A DNA stretch of 64,000 bases from UBA7662 sp036787895 (GTDB lineage Bacteria; Bacteroidota; Bacteroidia; UBA7662). Positions 44,245-52,365 of the stretch are shown piece after piece. The notes under the pieces are model-generated. The model was not told the DNA's origin. It did no database searches and saw only the letters and a list, made by a program, of their open reading frames with translations. The DNA lies in the NCBI GenBank assembly GCA_036787895.1, contig DAIQOK010000002.1, positions 62,001 through 126,000 on the forward strand, in the 5' to 3' direction. The position numbers were made by a program, and so were the translations under genes. Within the stretch, counting starts at the first letter, position 1. Each line of letters begins with the position of its first letter.

Positions 44245-46503
44245 TCAATTGATAAATAAAATTTTGGCAGCAAAGGTGTCTTGTCCGAGAGGATCTGAAC
44301 TCAACACAAAATAAACACCTGTATTCACTTTACGACCGTTATAATCCCGGCCATTCCAGGTAACCTGACCACCATCGGCACGGGTTTGGTAAACCAGATT
44401 ACCCTGCACATCTGTTATTTTGACAAACGCATTGGTAAAAAGGCCGCTGATAGCAATTAAGCCATCAAATTCGGGCCGCACCGGATTGGGGAAGACCTGC
44501 ACATTATTATGGGTTTCGTTGCCCGCAGTGGCCGTGCCCCTAAAACTAACCACTCCTTTGTCGGTACCCATAAAAACCTCTCCGCTTTTTGGGTCGATGG
44601 CAATTGACATGACCACATCTGACAGGAGCGGGCTATTTTCGCTCGTAAAATGATGTATTTGCTTTTGGCCGTCGCTGCTAAAGAGCCACGCACCTGAATT
44701 GGTCGCAAACCACTTCCGATTTGCCCCATCCACAGCTATACCATTAATGACTTCCTGGCCGAGTAAAAAACCTACAAATTGCTCTTGAAGCACTTTAATT
44801 CTACTGCCACTATATGGCCCGCGAAAGATGGCTGGTGGATTATAAAAAACAACCGGGCCTTCATTCGTGCCCAGCCAAACGGCCCCATCCTGATCTTTGG
44901 CAAAACAGTTCACATTGGGTGACGGTAAAAAACCTTGTCCTTCGGCAGTGCCGATGAAACGGAAGGCAGTATTGTCGCTGTTCAAAATCACCGCCCCGCC
45001 GGTAAGCATACGCGCCCATTTGTTGCCAAAATCATCTACCAACATATCGTTCACATCGGTATACTGACCTACATTAAAGGATTGCCAGGTCCCATCCTTT
45101 CTCCGAACCGATATCGGGCTACTGGCGCCATAATTGCTCATCCAGATATTGCCCGATTTGTCAAAATCCAATCCGCCCACACGCGTATCTCCCAGGCCGG
45201 TATTGGGATTGATTGATCCCGGTATAAACTCCAAACTTGAATTGGTGGCGTCCCAGCTTTCAATTACCCGTCCGTTACTCATTACTTTCACCCCTTTTCC
45301 CCATGGCAAGAGGTAAATTTTATCTTCTGTCGGATGACTGACGGCATATACATAATCGAAAGTAGTATCCAGTCCGGGTGTTTGCCGAGAATTGTAATTT
45401 CTCCATTGTTCATCTTTAAAATGAAAAACGCCATCGGGTATGTATAGGTTAAACCAGGCTTCACCCAAACTGCCGGCTGCGACCAAAGGACCAGCCCTGC
45501 CTGCACTTAGTTTCAATGCACGTGAAGTATAGGGCCCATTGGGCAAAAATTGTTCTGCTTCAAAAGTCCCGCGTATCAGCCCATTAAAGCCATCGGCAAC
45601 ATAAAATAGTTGGGGTTCCTCTAAATAGGTCTGTTGTGGCGATTGCGTTAGCTCGGTAGGAGGAGAATATAAAAAGGTGCCCAGGGTATCAATGGCTATG
45701 CCTCTGAATGTATTGGTTAGAAGCAGATGGTTTTGAGCTGCATGTAGACTGGTATTATTGGAACCTGCATTTATAACCTGAGCTGTCCAACTTGCCCCAT
45801 CCCAGGCATACAACGAATCGGCTGCAATGGTGTAAACAGCATTGCGCCAGGCGGCAATGTGGGTGATGCGGCGTTTTCCCCATTGTGGTTCGGTTACCCA
45901 AAAATTAAAGTTCGACAAATTGGGTGCATCGAGCTCCGCCACCAGCATGCCAGAGTCGGTTGCTGCATAAAAATACCGATCATCGCTGGTAAGTGCATTC
46001 ACCGGCAAGCGACTCCCTTCCCGGCCAATTATAAAAGTATTGCGAAACTCAGATCGCTGCAGATCAAATTCAACTATGCCGAAAGCTGTGCTCAGGTAGG
46101 CATAACGTCCCCGTAAATGAATGTGATTGATTTGTTTCAGGCCAGGAATATTCGACCGGCTAATCGCCTCAAAAGACTGAAAACGTCCATTTTTGTACAA
46201 ATCCAGATTGCCCGAACGATAGGCGATAATCAAAGTCTGATAAGTCGGCGAAAACTTGATAAAAGTGATATCTACATCTGATAAACCCTGGACTTTAGTT
46301 AGGGTATTGATCGAATTATCTTCGGTATCGTAATAAAACAAGCCATTGCGTGTGCCGCAATACACCCGGCTACCTGCTTTTTCGACAGTGGTGCCATAAG
46401 CATAGGGCAGATGCACCCGCCATTGACCCACCGGTACCTGTGCCAGACTGCTAAAAACCGACAAACTCAAAAAGATGAAAAATCCTAGACACTTTCCTTG
46501 CAT
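44245..46503 (-). CDS. porZ: Type IX secretion system protein PorZ
   Basis: The 752-residue protein has a signal peptide (QGKCLGFFIFLSLSVFSSLAQ), then the PorZ opening VPVGQWRVHLPYAYGTTVEKA and AGSRVYCGTRNGLFYYDTED. Multiple propeller blades follow, several of the two-component-regulator-propeller type (VGGLDFDKSGNIWMSNYG, FAKDQDGAVWLGTNEG, IAVDGANRKWFATNSGAW, IAIDPKSGEVFMGTDKG). The C-terminus is a T9SS signal domain (VQVFPNPVRPEFDGLIAISG, GRKVNTGVYFVLSS, KILFIN). PorZ is a surface component of the attachment complex that delivers anionic LPS to PorU in Porphyromonas. The start at 46503 lies next to a TAGCTTTG element; the frame to 46650 crosses the divergent promoter. Confidence 0.88.
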   Translation of the reverse strand: MQGKCLGFFIFLSLSVFSSLAQVPVGQWRVHLPYAYGTTVEKAGSRVYCGTRNGLFYYDTEDNSINTLTKVQGLSDVDITFIKFSPTYQTLIIAYRSGNLDLYKNGRFQSFEAISRSNIPGLKQINHIHLRGRYAYLSTAFGIVEFDLQRSEFRNTFIIGREGSRLPVNALTSDDRYFYAATDSGMLVAELDAPNLSNFNFWVTEPQWGKRRITHIAAWRNAVYTIAADSLYAWDGASWTAQVINAGSNNTSLHAAQNHLLLTNTFRGIAIDTLGTFLYSPPTELTQSPQQTYLEEPQLFYVADGFNGLIRGTFEAEQFLPNGPYTSRALKLSAGRAGPLVAAGSLGEAWFNLYIPDGVFHFKDEQWRNYNSRQTPGLDTTFDYVYAVSHPTEDKIYLLPWGKGVKVMSNGRVIESWDATNSSLEFIPGSINPNTGLGDTRVGGLDFDKSGNIWMSNYGASSPISVRRKDGTWQSFNVGQYTDVNDMLVDDFGNKWARMLTGGAVILNSDNTAFRFIGTAEGQGFLPSPNVNCFAKDQDGAVWLGTNEGPVVFYNPPAIFRGPYSGSRIKVLQEQFVGFLLGQEVINGIAVDGANRKWFATNSGAWLFSSDGQKQIHHFTSENSPLLSDVVMSIAIDPKSGEVFMGTDKGVVSFRGTATAGNETHNNVQVFPNPVRPEFDGLIAISGLFTNAFVKITDVQGNLVYQTRADGGQVTWNGRDYNGRKVNTGVYFVLSSDPLGQDTFAAKILFIN

Positions 46504-46508
46504 GTATA

Positions 46509-46516
46509 CAAAGCTA
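46509..46516 (-). promoter_or_regulatory. TAnnTTTG element 5 nt before porZ
   Basis: TAGCTTTG on the minus strand ends 5 nt before the porZ ATG, implying an mRNA with almost no leader. Confidence 0.55.
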
Positions 46517-46601
46517 TTACAATTTGAACTCAGCTGTTCTGCTCTTGGTTGAGAGAAGTAGCAGTTGCAGCAATAACGACCTAAATGGTTTCGAATTGTT
46601 G

Positions 46602-46609
46602 TAAATTTG
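46602..46609 (+). promoter_or_regulatory. TAnnTTTG element of the amidophosphoribosyltransferase gene
   Basis: TAAATTTG ends 20 nt before the ATG at 46630. It lies inside the spurious upstream frame starting at 46585. Confidence 0.62.
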
Positions 46610-46629
46610 CGCCTTCTTCCCGGCCAAGC

Positions 46630-48531
46630 ATGAGCGACAGCATCAAACACGAGTGTGGTATTGCACTTATCAGACTGAGAAAGCCTCTTTCTTATTATCA
46701 GGAAAACTACGGCACACCCTTCTACGGGCTGAACAAGCTGTATTTATTGATGGAAAAACAGCACAATCGCGGCCAGGATGGGGCCGGCATTGCTGCCATC
46801 AAACTCGACGCAGCGCCGGGTGAACGCTACATTAGTCGGGCAAGGTCGGTCAACCCACAGGCCATTAAAGAAATTTTTGAACGGGTACACAGCAATTTTG
46901 AGGAAGCCAAACGCCACAATCCGGCGGTTTTCGAAGATGTGAACCGCATGAAGAAAGAATTGCCCTATTTAGGTGAACTGTTGTTGGGTCACCTGCGCTA
47001 CGGTACCCACGGTAAAAATACCATCGAACATTGCCATCCTTTTCTTCGTCAGAATAACTGGAAGACCAGAAATCTTGTAGTGGCCGGTAATTTCAATATG
47101 ACGAATGTTGAAGCGCTGTTCAACCAGTTGGTAGAATTGGGTCAGCACCCCAAAGAAAAAAGTGATACAGTCACCGTCATGGAGAAAATCGGGCATTTTC
47201 TGGATGAAGAAAATCTGGAGCTGTTCGAAAAATACCTGGCCGCTGGTCACAGCAAAACCGACGCTCAACTGCTCATCGCCGAGCATATCGATATACAACG
47301 CATACTGCAGCGCGCTTCCAAACATTGGGATGGCGGCTATGCCATGGCAGGTTTATTGGGTCATGGCGATGCCTTTGTTTTGCGCGACCCCAATGGCATA
47401 CGTCCGGCCTATTATTATGTAGACGATGAAGTAGCTGTAGTAACTTCTGAACGACCGGCTGCCGCCACAGCGTTCAACGTTTCGGTTGATGAGATCAAAC
47501 CAATACCACCTGGCCATGCTTTTGTGATCAGGGCGAACGGCAACTGGGAAATTGTACCCATACTTGAACCCCGCAAACTCACACAGTGTTCATTTGAGCG
47601 CATTTACTTTTCGAGAGGCAGCGATTATGCCATCTATAACGAACGCAAAAAACTAGGGGAATTAGTTGTGCCTGCCATACTCGACAGCGTTTCACACGAT
47701 TTGGAGCACACTGTTTTCAGCTTTATCCCCAATACTGCCGAAACTGCCTTTTATGGCATGATTAAAGGGGTTGAAACTTATTTGAACGAAAAAAAGACAC
47801 GGGAGATAATGGCCATGAATGGCAATTATGACCCGGACAAAATACAAGCCTTGCTCAATCTACGCCCACGCGTCGAAAAAGCAGCCATTAAAGACGCTAA
47901 GCTTCGCACCTTCATTACCAACGACAACCAACGCGACGATCTGGTAGCACACGTTTATGATACCACTTACGGCATACTCGAAGCAGGCGTCGACCAACTG
48001 GTAGTCATTGACGATTCCATCGTGCGTGGCACCACGCTCAAACAGAGCATCATTCGCATCCTCAGTCGTTTGAAGCCGAAAAAAATCGTCATAGTTAGTT
48101 CAGCGCCTCAAATTCGTTATCCCGACTGTTATGGTATCGACATGTCGCGTATGGGTGAATTTGTGGCCTTCAAAGCCGCCATCCAGTTGTTGGAGGAGCG
48201 CGGACAATGGAATCTGATTAACGATGTATACCTACTCTGCAAAAGCCAGGAGAAAATGCCGGATGACAAGCTCGTCAACCATGTAAAAAAAATCTACGCT
48301 TCTTTCACGGATGAGGAAATCTCCAAAAAAATTGCAGAAATCGTGAAGCCGGAGGATATTGCCGTTCCGGTAGAAGTCATTTTCCAGACCATCGAAAATT
48401 TACATCAGGCAACACCTGAGCATACAGGAGATTGGTATTTCAGTGGCGATTTCCCAACACCGGGTGGCAATCGGGTAGTGAACAAGGCATTCATCAACTA
48501 CATAGAGAAGAATAACAGCCGGGCTTATTAA
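46630..48531 (+). CDS. Long-form amidophosphoribosyltransferase / class II glutamine amidotransferase
   Basis: The 633-residue protein begins SDSIKHECGIALIRL. Cys9 is the likely Ntn nucleophile, needing removal of eight residues. The glutaminase domain shows EKQHNRGQDGAGIAA, LLLGHLRYGTHG and VVAGNFNMTN. The PRTase half contains YFSRGSDYAIYNERKKLGE and the PRPP loop VVIDDSIVRGTTLKQSI, followed by SSAPQIRYPDCYGIDMSRM. PurF makes 5-phosphoribosylamine for purine synthesis at around 470-510 residues. This form carries an extended middle and about 100 extra C-terminal residues, as in the long Bacteroidota variant. No other purine gene is adjacent, so gene symbol is withheld. Confidence 0.85.
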   Translation: MSDSIKHECGIALIRLRKPLSYYQENYGTPFYGLNKLYLLMEKQHNRGQDGAGIAAIKLDAAPGERYISRARSVNPQAIKEIFERVHSNFEEAKRHNPAVFEDVNRMKKELPYLGELLLGHLRYGTHGKNTIEHCHPFLRQNNWKTRNLVVAGNFNMTNVEALFNQLVELGQHPKEKSDTVTVMEKIGHFLDEENLELFEKYLAAGHSKTDAQLLIAEHIDIQRILQRASKHWDGGYAMAGLLGHGDAFVLRDPNGIRPAYYYVDDEVAVVTSERPAAATAFNVSVDEIKPIPPGHAFVIRANGNWEIVPILEPRKLTQCSFERIYFSRGSDYAIYNERKKLGELVVPAILDSVSHDLEHTVFSFIPNTAETAFYGMIKGVETYLNEKKTREIMAMNGNYDPDKIQALLNLRPRVEKAAIKDAKLRTFITNDNQRDDLVAHVYDTTYGILEAGVDQLVVIDDSIVRGTTLKQSIIRILSRLKPKKIVIVSSAPQIRYPDCYGIDMSRMGEFVAFKAAIQLLEERGQWNLINDVYLLCKSQEKMPDDKLVNHVKKIYASFTDEEISKKIAEIVKPEDIAVPVEVIFQTIENLHQATPEHTGDWYFSGDFPTPGGNRVVNKAFINYIEKNNSRAY

Positions 48532-48535
48532 TAAA

Positions 48536-48562
48536 AACGGCCAGTGCGTTATCCTGGCCGTT
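48536..48562. terminator. Hairpin downstream of the amidophosphoribosyltransferase
   Basis: Perfect 9-bp stem AACGGCCAG/CTGGCCGTT (48536-48544, 48554-48562) with a 9-nt loop, starting 5 nt after the stop codon. A T tract is present only for the minus-strand reading, so plus-strand termination efficiency is uncertain. Confidence 0.55.
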
Positions 48563-48611
48563 CGATAAAAGGAAAATTGCCGCCTCCCGGCAGTGAGAAC
48601 AATTTAGCTAT

Positions 48612-48660
48612 TTTACATTTTTGTATACTATGTCTACATAAATGTAAATCAATTTGTATA
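48612..48660 (+). promoter_or_regulatory. Operator-like repeats upstream of the small HTH gene
   Basis: TTTACATTT (48612-48620) and AAATGTAAA (48640-48648) form a perfect 9-bp inverted repeat. TTTGTATA occurs twice in direct orientation at 48620-48627 and 48653-48660, 33 bp apart, about three DNA turns. GTATAC (48623-48628) is itself palindromic. The block ends 22 nt before the HTH gene, an arrangement common for autoregulated repressors. Confidence 0.5.
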
Positions 48661-48682
48661 GTGGTCTGGCCATTTTGGGCAC

Positions 48683-49033
48683 ATGACACATGCCGGTGAA
48701 ATCATCAAAAAAGCAGTCGAAAGCCAGGGATTCAAACACGGGGCACTCGCTACCCGTTTAGGCATCAGCCGACAATCTTTGTACAATTTATACGAAAATG
48801 TAGATGTTGACCTGACCATGATTATCAAAATCGGCGCTATACTCAACCACCCCTTCGACGAGTTATTGCGACGCCCGGAGTACCGCAATGACCCCAGGGT
48901 GAGTCTGGCTTCCGAGCCCAGCATAGATGATCTCAAGGCTGAAATTGACAATTGGAAAAACCGCTACATTGCATTACTCGAAAGCGTGACCGAAATTCTT
49001 ACGGCCCGCGAAAAAAAGCAGCTGAAGCCTTAA
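48683..49033 (+). CDS. Small Cro/CI-type helix-turn-helix regulator
   Basis: The 116-residue protein has an N-terminal HTH (AGEIIKKAVESQGFKHGALATRLGISRQSLYNLYENVDVD in sequence order, recognition helix around GISRQSLYNLY). DLTMIIKIGAILNHPFDELL follows. The C-terminal 40 residues (SIDDLKAEIDNWKNRYIALLESVTEIL) form a likely coiled coil for dimerisation. No toxin or partner gene is adjacent. Paired repeats upstream suggest it regulates itself. Confidence 0.8.
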   Translation: MTHAGEIIKKAVESQGFKHGALATRLGISRQSLYNLYENVDVDLTMIIKIGAILNHPFDELLRRPEYRNDPRVSLASEPSIDDLKAEIDNWKNRYIALLESVTEILTAREKKQLKP

Positions 49034-49060
49034 GTCCGTTTAATCATATCGAAAAGTCAT

Positions 49061-50023
49061 TTAGTTCTCCGCCTTTTTCTCCCCATCTATCCCTTGAAAA
49101 AACCAACCCACTGTAAACTGCAGTCGGGCAGCCGGTTCAGGCATGGCTTGTGGTTGATTAATTTTTAAAGGTTTGCGCCACTGAATTCCCAGTAGCATCC
49201 TTTTATAATAAGCATCCAATCCCAAACCGAGCAATTGATTTTGAGCACCGGTATGCGGCACCGTCATTTCGTATTCCTTGTCGGCGGCCATCGCCTCTGC
49301 CAACCAGCCGATTTGTGGTAAAAACATCCAGCTTTTATAATCGAGCCAATAAAACAGTTGTGCCCCTCCAAATAGTTGTCGCCCAAACTGGTAACTCAAT
49401 TCATTTTCGCCATGAAAGCGGTAATTAAAGTCGGTTTGTACACCCCAACGTTTGTATCGCAGTGAATAAATCAAATGTGCACTGCCGGCATAGGCTCCGG
49501 TACCCAACTGAAAAGCAGCCGGGAAAAGCAGTTGGTCGGCATTCCGTTGTTGATAAGGGGCATTTGGCAACTTTAGCCCGCCACCCATCATCCACAAATG
49601 CCGCCAGGGATACTCCGGACTGGGTGCCGTGTTTACCAGGGTATAAAGCGCCTGCAATTGAAAGTCGCCAACCCCTGATATACCCTGATTTGCACCGCTG
49701 GTATACCGCTGGTGATGTTGATAGGGCACATTCAATATCATCTGCAGCCGTTTCGATGGAAAATAACGCAGCCATATGTCTGCCGCGCGAAATACATCTT
49801 CTTCTACCTGATCGTTGCCCGATTGGGACAAAACACTTCCTGTGTGCCTAAAATGGGCTTCCCGATAGCGTAAACCGGTAATATTTCGCTGGAACTGTGG
49901 CAATACGCCCCCCATATCGGTACCAGAAGTACAACCGCACAAGTCGCAGGCCTCGGCTGTAGAAAAACTACTTCCCAGGAAAACCAGGGCAATAAATATG
50001 GATTTGAATAAAAATTGACTCAT
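49061..50023 (-). CDS. Outer-membrane protein with N-terminal CDLCGC motif, metal locus
   Basis: The 320-residue protein has a signal peptide (FKSIFIALVFLGSSFSTAEA) and immediately afterwards CDLCGC, a compact thiol motif likely to bind a metal. The rest is a probable beta-barrel, with strands such as LQMILNVPYQHHQRY, GVGDFQLQALYTLVNT, GGGLKLPNAPYQ, GGAQLFYWLDYKSW and a final LQFTVGWFFQG. It follows the di-heme peroxidase gene with 1 nt between stop and start. I recognise this CDLCGC-type barrel as a common companion of MbnP/MauG-like genes in Bacteroidota. A copper-handling role is inference. Confidence 0.75.
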   Translation of the reverse strand: MSQFLFKSIFIALVFLGSSFSTAEACDLCGCTSGTDMGGVLPQFQRNITGLRYREAHFRHTGSVLSQSGNDQVEEDVFRAADIWLRYFPSKRLQMILNVPYQHHQRYTSGANQGISGVGDFQLQALYTLVNTAPSPEYPWRHLWMMGGGLKLPNAPYQQRNADQLLFPAAFQLGTGAYAGSAHLIYSLRYKRWGVQTDFNYRFHGENELSYQFGRQLFGGAQLFYWLDYKSWMFLPQIGWLAEAMAADKEYEMTVPHTGAQNQLLGLGLDAYYKRMLLGIQWRKPLKINQPQAMPEPAARLQFTVGWFFQGIDGEKKAEN

Positions 50024-50024
50024 C

Positions 50025-51064
50025 CTAAAATGGATTACTAAATCGAGGATTATGTATAAAAGATTGATCGGTAAGCTGCTCTAAAAAGGATTGCAGTTGG
50101 TTAATCTCTGCCACAGAAAGTCCGCTTGAGTTTTGCAAAAGCGGATCAAGTCGGGGACCATGAATGATGCCTGTGCCATAATGTTCCAGGGCTGCACGCA
50201 AATCTGTAAATCGTCCGTCGTGCATGTAGGGTGCTGTTAGGGCAACATTTCTTAAAGACGGCACCTTAAACCTGCCCGTATCAGCTGCCAGTAAAGTAAT
50301 TCTACCCCGGCCCGCATCAGCAAAAAGGCTGTCGATGCCATTATTTCTAAAGCTGTTATCTGTAAAAAGCACATCACTATGGCAACCACTACAATGGTTC
50401 AAAAACAAATTCCGGCCTTAAGCGCAGTGGCAGGCAGGCTGGCTTTGCCCTGTATAAATCGATCGTAAGGACTGTCTCCGCTAACAAGCGCCAGCTGGAA
50501 TTGCGCCAAGGCAAACAAAAACCGCTGATCAGTTAGCTCACCCGGCCCAAAAGCCGCCTGAAACAAGGCCGGATAAGTCGGGTGAATACGTAATTTTTCC
50601 ATCACGCGGACAAGGGTTTCATCCATTTCAGCTGGCTCCGTAATTGGCGCTAAAGGAAATACTTCGAGGTGATTTACGCCACCATCCCACATGAAGGAGG
50701 TTGACCACGCCAGGTTAAATAAGGCCGGGCTGTTACGACTGCCTAAACGACCAACTATGCCCGGGCTAATGGTCTTACCCGCATCGGCAAAAGCAAATTC
50801 CTGTCTGTGGCAGCTGGCGCAGGAAATGCTGCTGTCGCGTGAAAGTATAGGGTCGTAAAACAACTTCCTGCCCAATTCAAAACCGGCTTCGGTCACCGGG
50901 TTTCGGCTGAAGTCATAGTTTGGTTGCGGGAAATGGGCAGGTTGCTCAAAAAGAGCATTTTTCTGATCAGGGAGGGGCAATTTTTCCTCCGGATTACAGC
51001 CCATTCCGAGCAACAGAAGTAAAAGGAAGGTCGCGAACGACCTCCCTTTTTCCGGCAGTAGCAT
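50025..51064 (-). pseudogene. Di-heme cytochrome c peroxidase/MbnH-like lipoprotein, frameshifted
   Basis: The first part (51064 to 50399) encodes a lipoprotein signal (FLLLLLLGMGC) and the first heme site CASCH (about residue 82), with AGFELGRKLFYDPILSRDSS, LGSRNSPALFNLAWSTSFMWDG and ITEPAEM. It ends in TGA after AGICF. The second part (from about 50408 to 50025) continues in the -1 frame with LNHCSGCHSDVLFTD, the second heme site, and VPSLRNVALTAPYMHDGRF. Restoring one T to a five-T run at 50401-50405 joins them into about 345 residues, the normal family length. All expected motifs are present, so this is either a sequencing error in the homopolymer, a fresh mutation, or slippage. Family role: periplasmic peroxide reduction or oxidative modification of a partner such as MbnP. 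Confidence 0.85.
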
Positions 51065-51069
51065 GCCGC

Positions 51070-51840
51070 TTAGTTGTGAAGGTGGTCGTAAACAAACATC
51101 GTAGCGATGTTATTCGCCACCAGTTTCGCGTTGGCACCGGGCATGTGAATGATGTTCAGCGTTGCCAAAGAAACCGGCGATGCACCATCGAAAATTTTAT
51201 TCACGGCCACCAGGATGTGGGCTTGCGGATTGCCGCTTGGTGTGATCCGCAATCTGGCTGTGCCAAAGTCATGGCTAATTACCGACTGTGCGGCATTTTC
51301 TCCCACAAAACCTCCAATATGGAATTCTACCCCATTGCTGGACTGAGTAGAACTTCCTTCCAGCTTCAGGAAAATATAACCGCTGTTCCAACTCCAGAAC
51401 ATGCCATTGGAAGGCGCTAAAGCACCGGTTTGCGCCCCACTGAAATTACGGACACTATCAACACCTACCATATAACGAATGGACTTGTATTCGGCTACAG
51501 GTACCGAGTCGACCTGCAATATTGAACTCGCCAGTGATGCTGCATCTACCAAATAATAGCTCTCTTTCGCCGACCACCAGCTGCCATCGGCCTTTTGTAG
51601 CTGGACATTACTTACATAATATTTAAGCATGCTGAGTTTAAAATTATCGCCGGGTCCGGTGGTATAATCTACATTAAATTGCAGGGTTGATCCATTAAAC
51701 TGGTGATCTAGTTCTAATCGGAATTGACCATAATTGACTGGTGTTGAATCGGCGGGTGTTGGGTTGATTACTTCGTCTTTATTACAGGCAGCAAAAGTAA
51801 GGGCAGCAAAAGCCACCATCATAAGTGATTTAAATTTCAT
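51070..51840 (-). CDS. MbnP family lipoprotein
   Basis: The 256-residue protein has a lipoprotein signal (KFKSLMMVAFAALTFAAC) and then the MbnP pattern: VNYGQFRLELDHQFNGSTL, FKLSMLKYYVSNVQL, YYLVDAAS, SIRYMVGVDSVRNFSGAQTGAL, and GMFWSWNSGYIFLKLEG. In studied MbnP proteins a Trp is oxidised to kynurenine, forming a copper site, by the di-heme partner MbnH. A conserved FHIGG and DFGTARLRI follow. The di-heme gene starts 5 nt downstream. A longer frame to 51900 would add an unconvincing N-terminus. Confidence 0.85.
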   Translation of the reverse strand: MKFKSLMMVAFAALTFAACNKDEVINPTPADSTPVNYGQFRLELDHQFNGSTLQFNVDYTTGPGDNFKLSMLKYYVSNVQLQKADGSWWSAKESYYLVDAASLASSILQVDSVPVAEYKSIRYMVGVDSVRNFSGAQTGALAPSNGMFWSWNSGYIFLKLEGSSTQSSNGVEFHIGGFVGENAAQSVISHDFGTARLRITPSGNPQAHILVAVNKIFDGASPVSLATLNIIHMPGANAKLVANNIATMFVYDHLHN

Positions 51841-51902
51841 GGATAATAAAGTTGTAGTGAATAGAAAAGAAAAGCTCCCGGCAAGCGGGCCATCAAACAA
51901 CT

Positions 51903-52271
51903 TTAAACAGCCGGCGGCCGATCCAATGCCTTATTGTAATTGAAATGATAAATGCGTTCAGGCCATTGGCCCAATTGAACACCAGGAAAAATCTCAGAAC
52001 TGACCACTAGAAAACTACCGCTTTGGGTTTCCAGATATTCAATGCCGTTCTTTTCAAGCAGGGTCTGGTGTTCTGTAGAGCTACTGTTTTCTTGTAGTTT
52101 TTGCATGAAAAAACACTGACCGTCACAATTGCTGTCGACATCTTCCTTGTTGATACACAAAACTTTGGAGATATAGTCCCGGTTGGCTTCGAAAGACGCG
52201 AAAAGTACAATTACCAGCAGATGCTGCAGTACAAATACCAGCGCTAAAATCAGAAGCACCAACTTTTTCAC
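51903..52271 (-). CDS. Small membrane-anchored protein with Cys-rich motif, metal locus
   Basis: The 122-residue protein has a GTG start and an N-terminal membrane helix (VLLILALVFVLQHLLVIVLF). VLCINKEDVDSNCDGQCFFM follows, with Cys spaced C-x10-C-x3-C. This LCxN...CxGxC arrangement resembles uncharacterised Bacteroidota proteins found beside metal-transport genes. A near-promoter TATCTTTA lies directly upstream (52276-52283). It precedes MbnP in the same direction (62-nt gap), and is probably part of the same unit. Metal binding is inference from the cysteines. Confidence 0.65.
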   Translation of the reverse strand: MKKLVLLILALVFVLQHLLVIVLFASFEANRDYISKVLCINKEDVDSNCDGQCFFMQKLQENSSSTEHQTLLEKNGIEYLETQSGSFLVVSSEIFPGVQLGQWPERIYHFNYNKALDRPPAV

Positions 52272-52365
52272 GGTGTAAAGATAAAGAGGGAAACATCCAT
52301 TATGCCACTAAGCCGTTTTTTCAAACATTAAAATGTGCTGAAAAAACGGCTTTAACCGCTCAGGA

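Noticed and set aside
50395..50410. Programmed ribosomal frameshift in the peroxidase gene
   Set aside because: There is only a five-T run, no canonical X-XXY-YYZ heptamer and no evident downstream pseudoknot. Error, mutation or transcription slippage is simpler.
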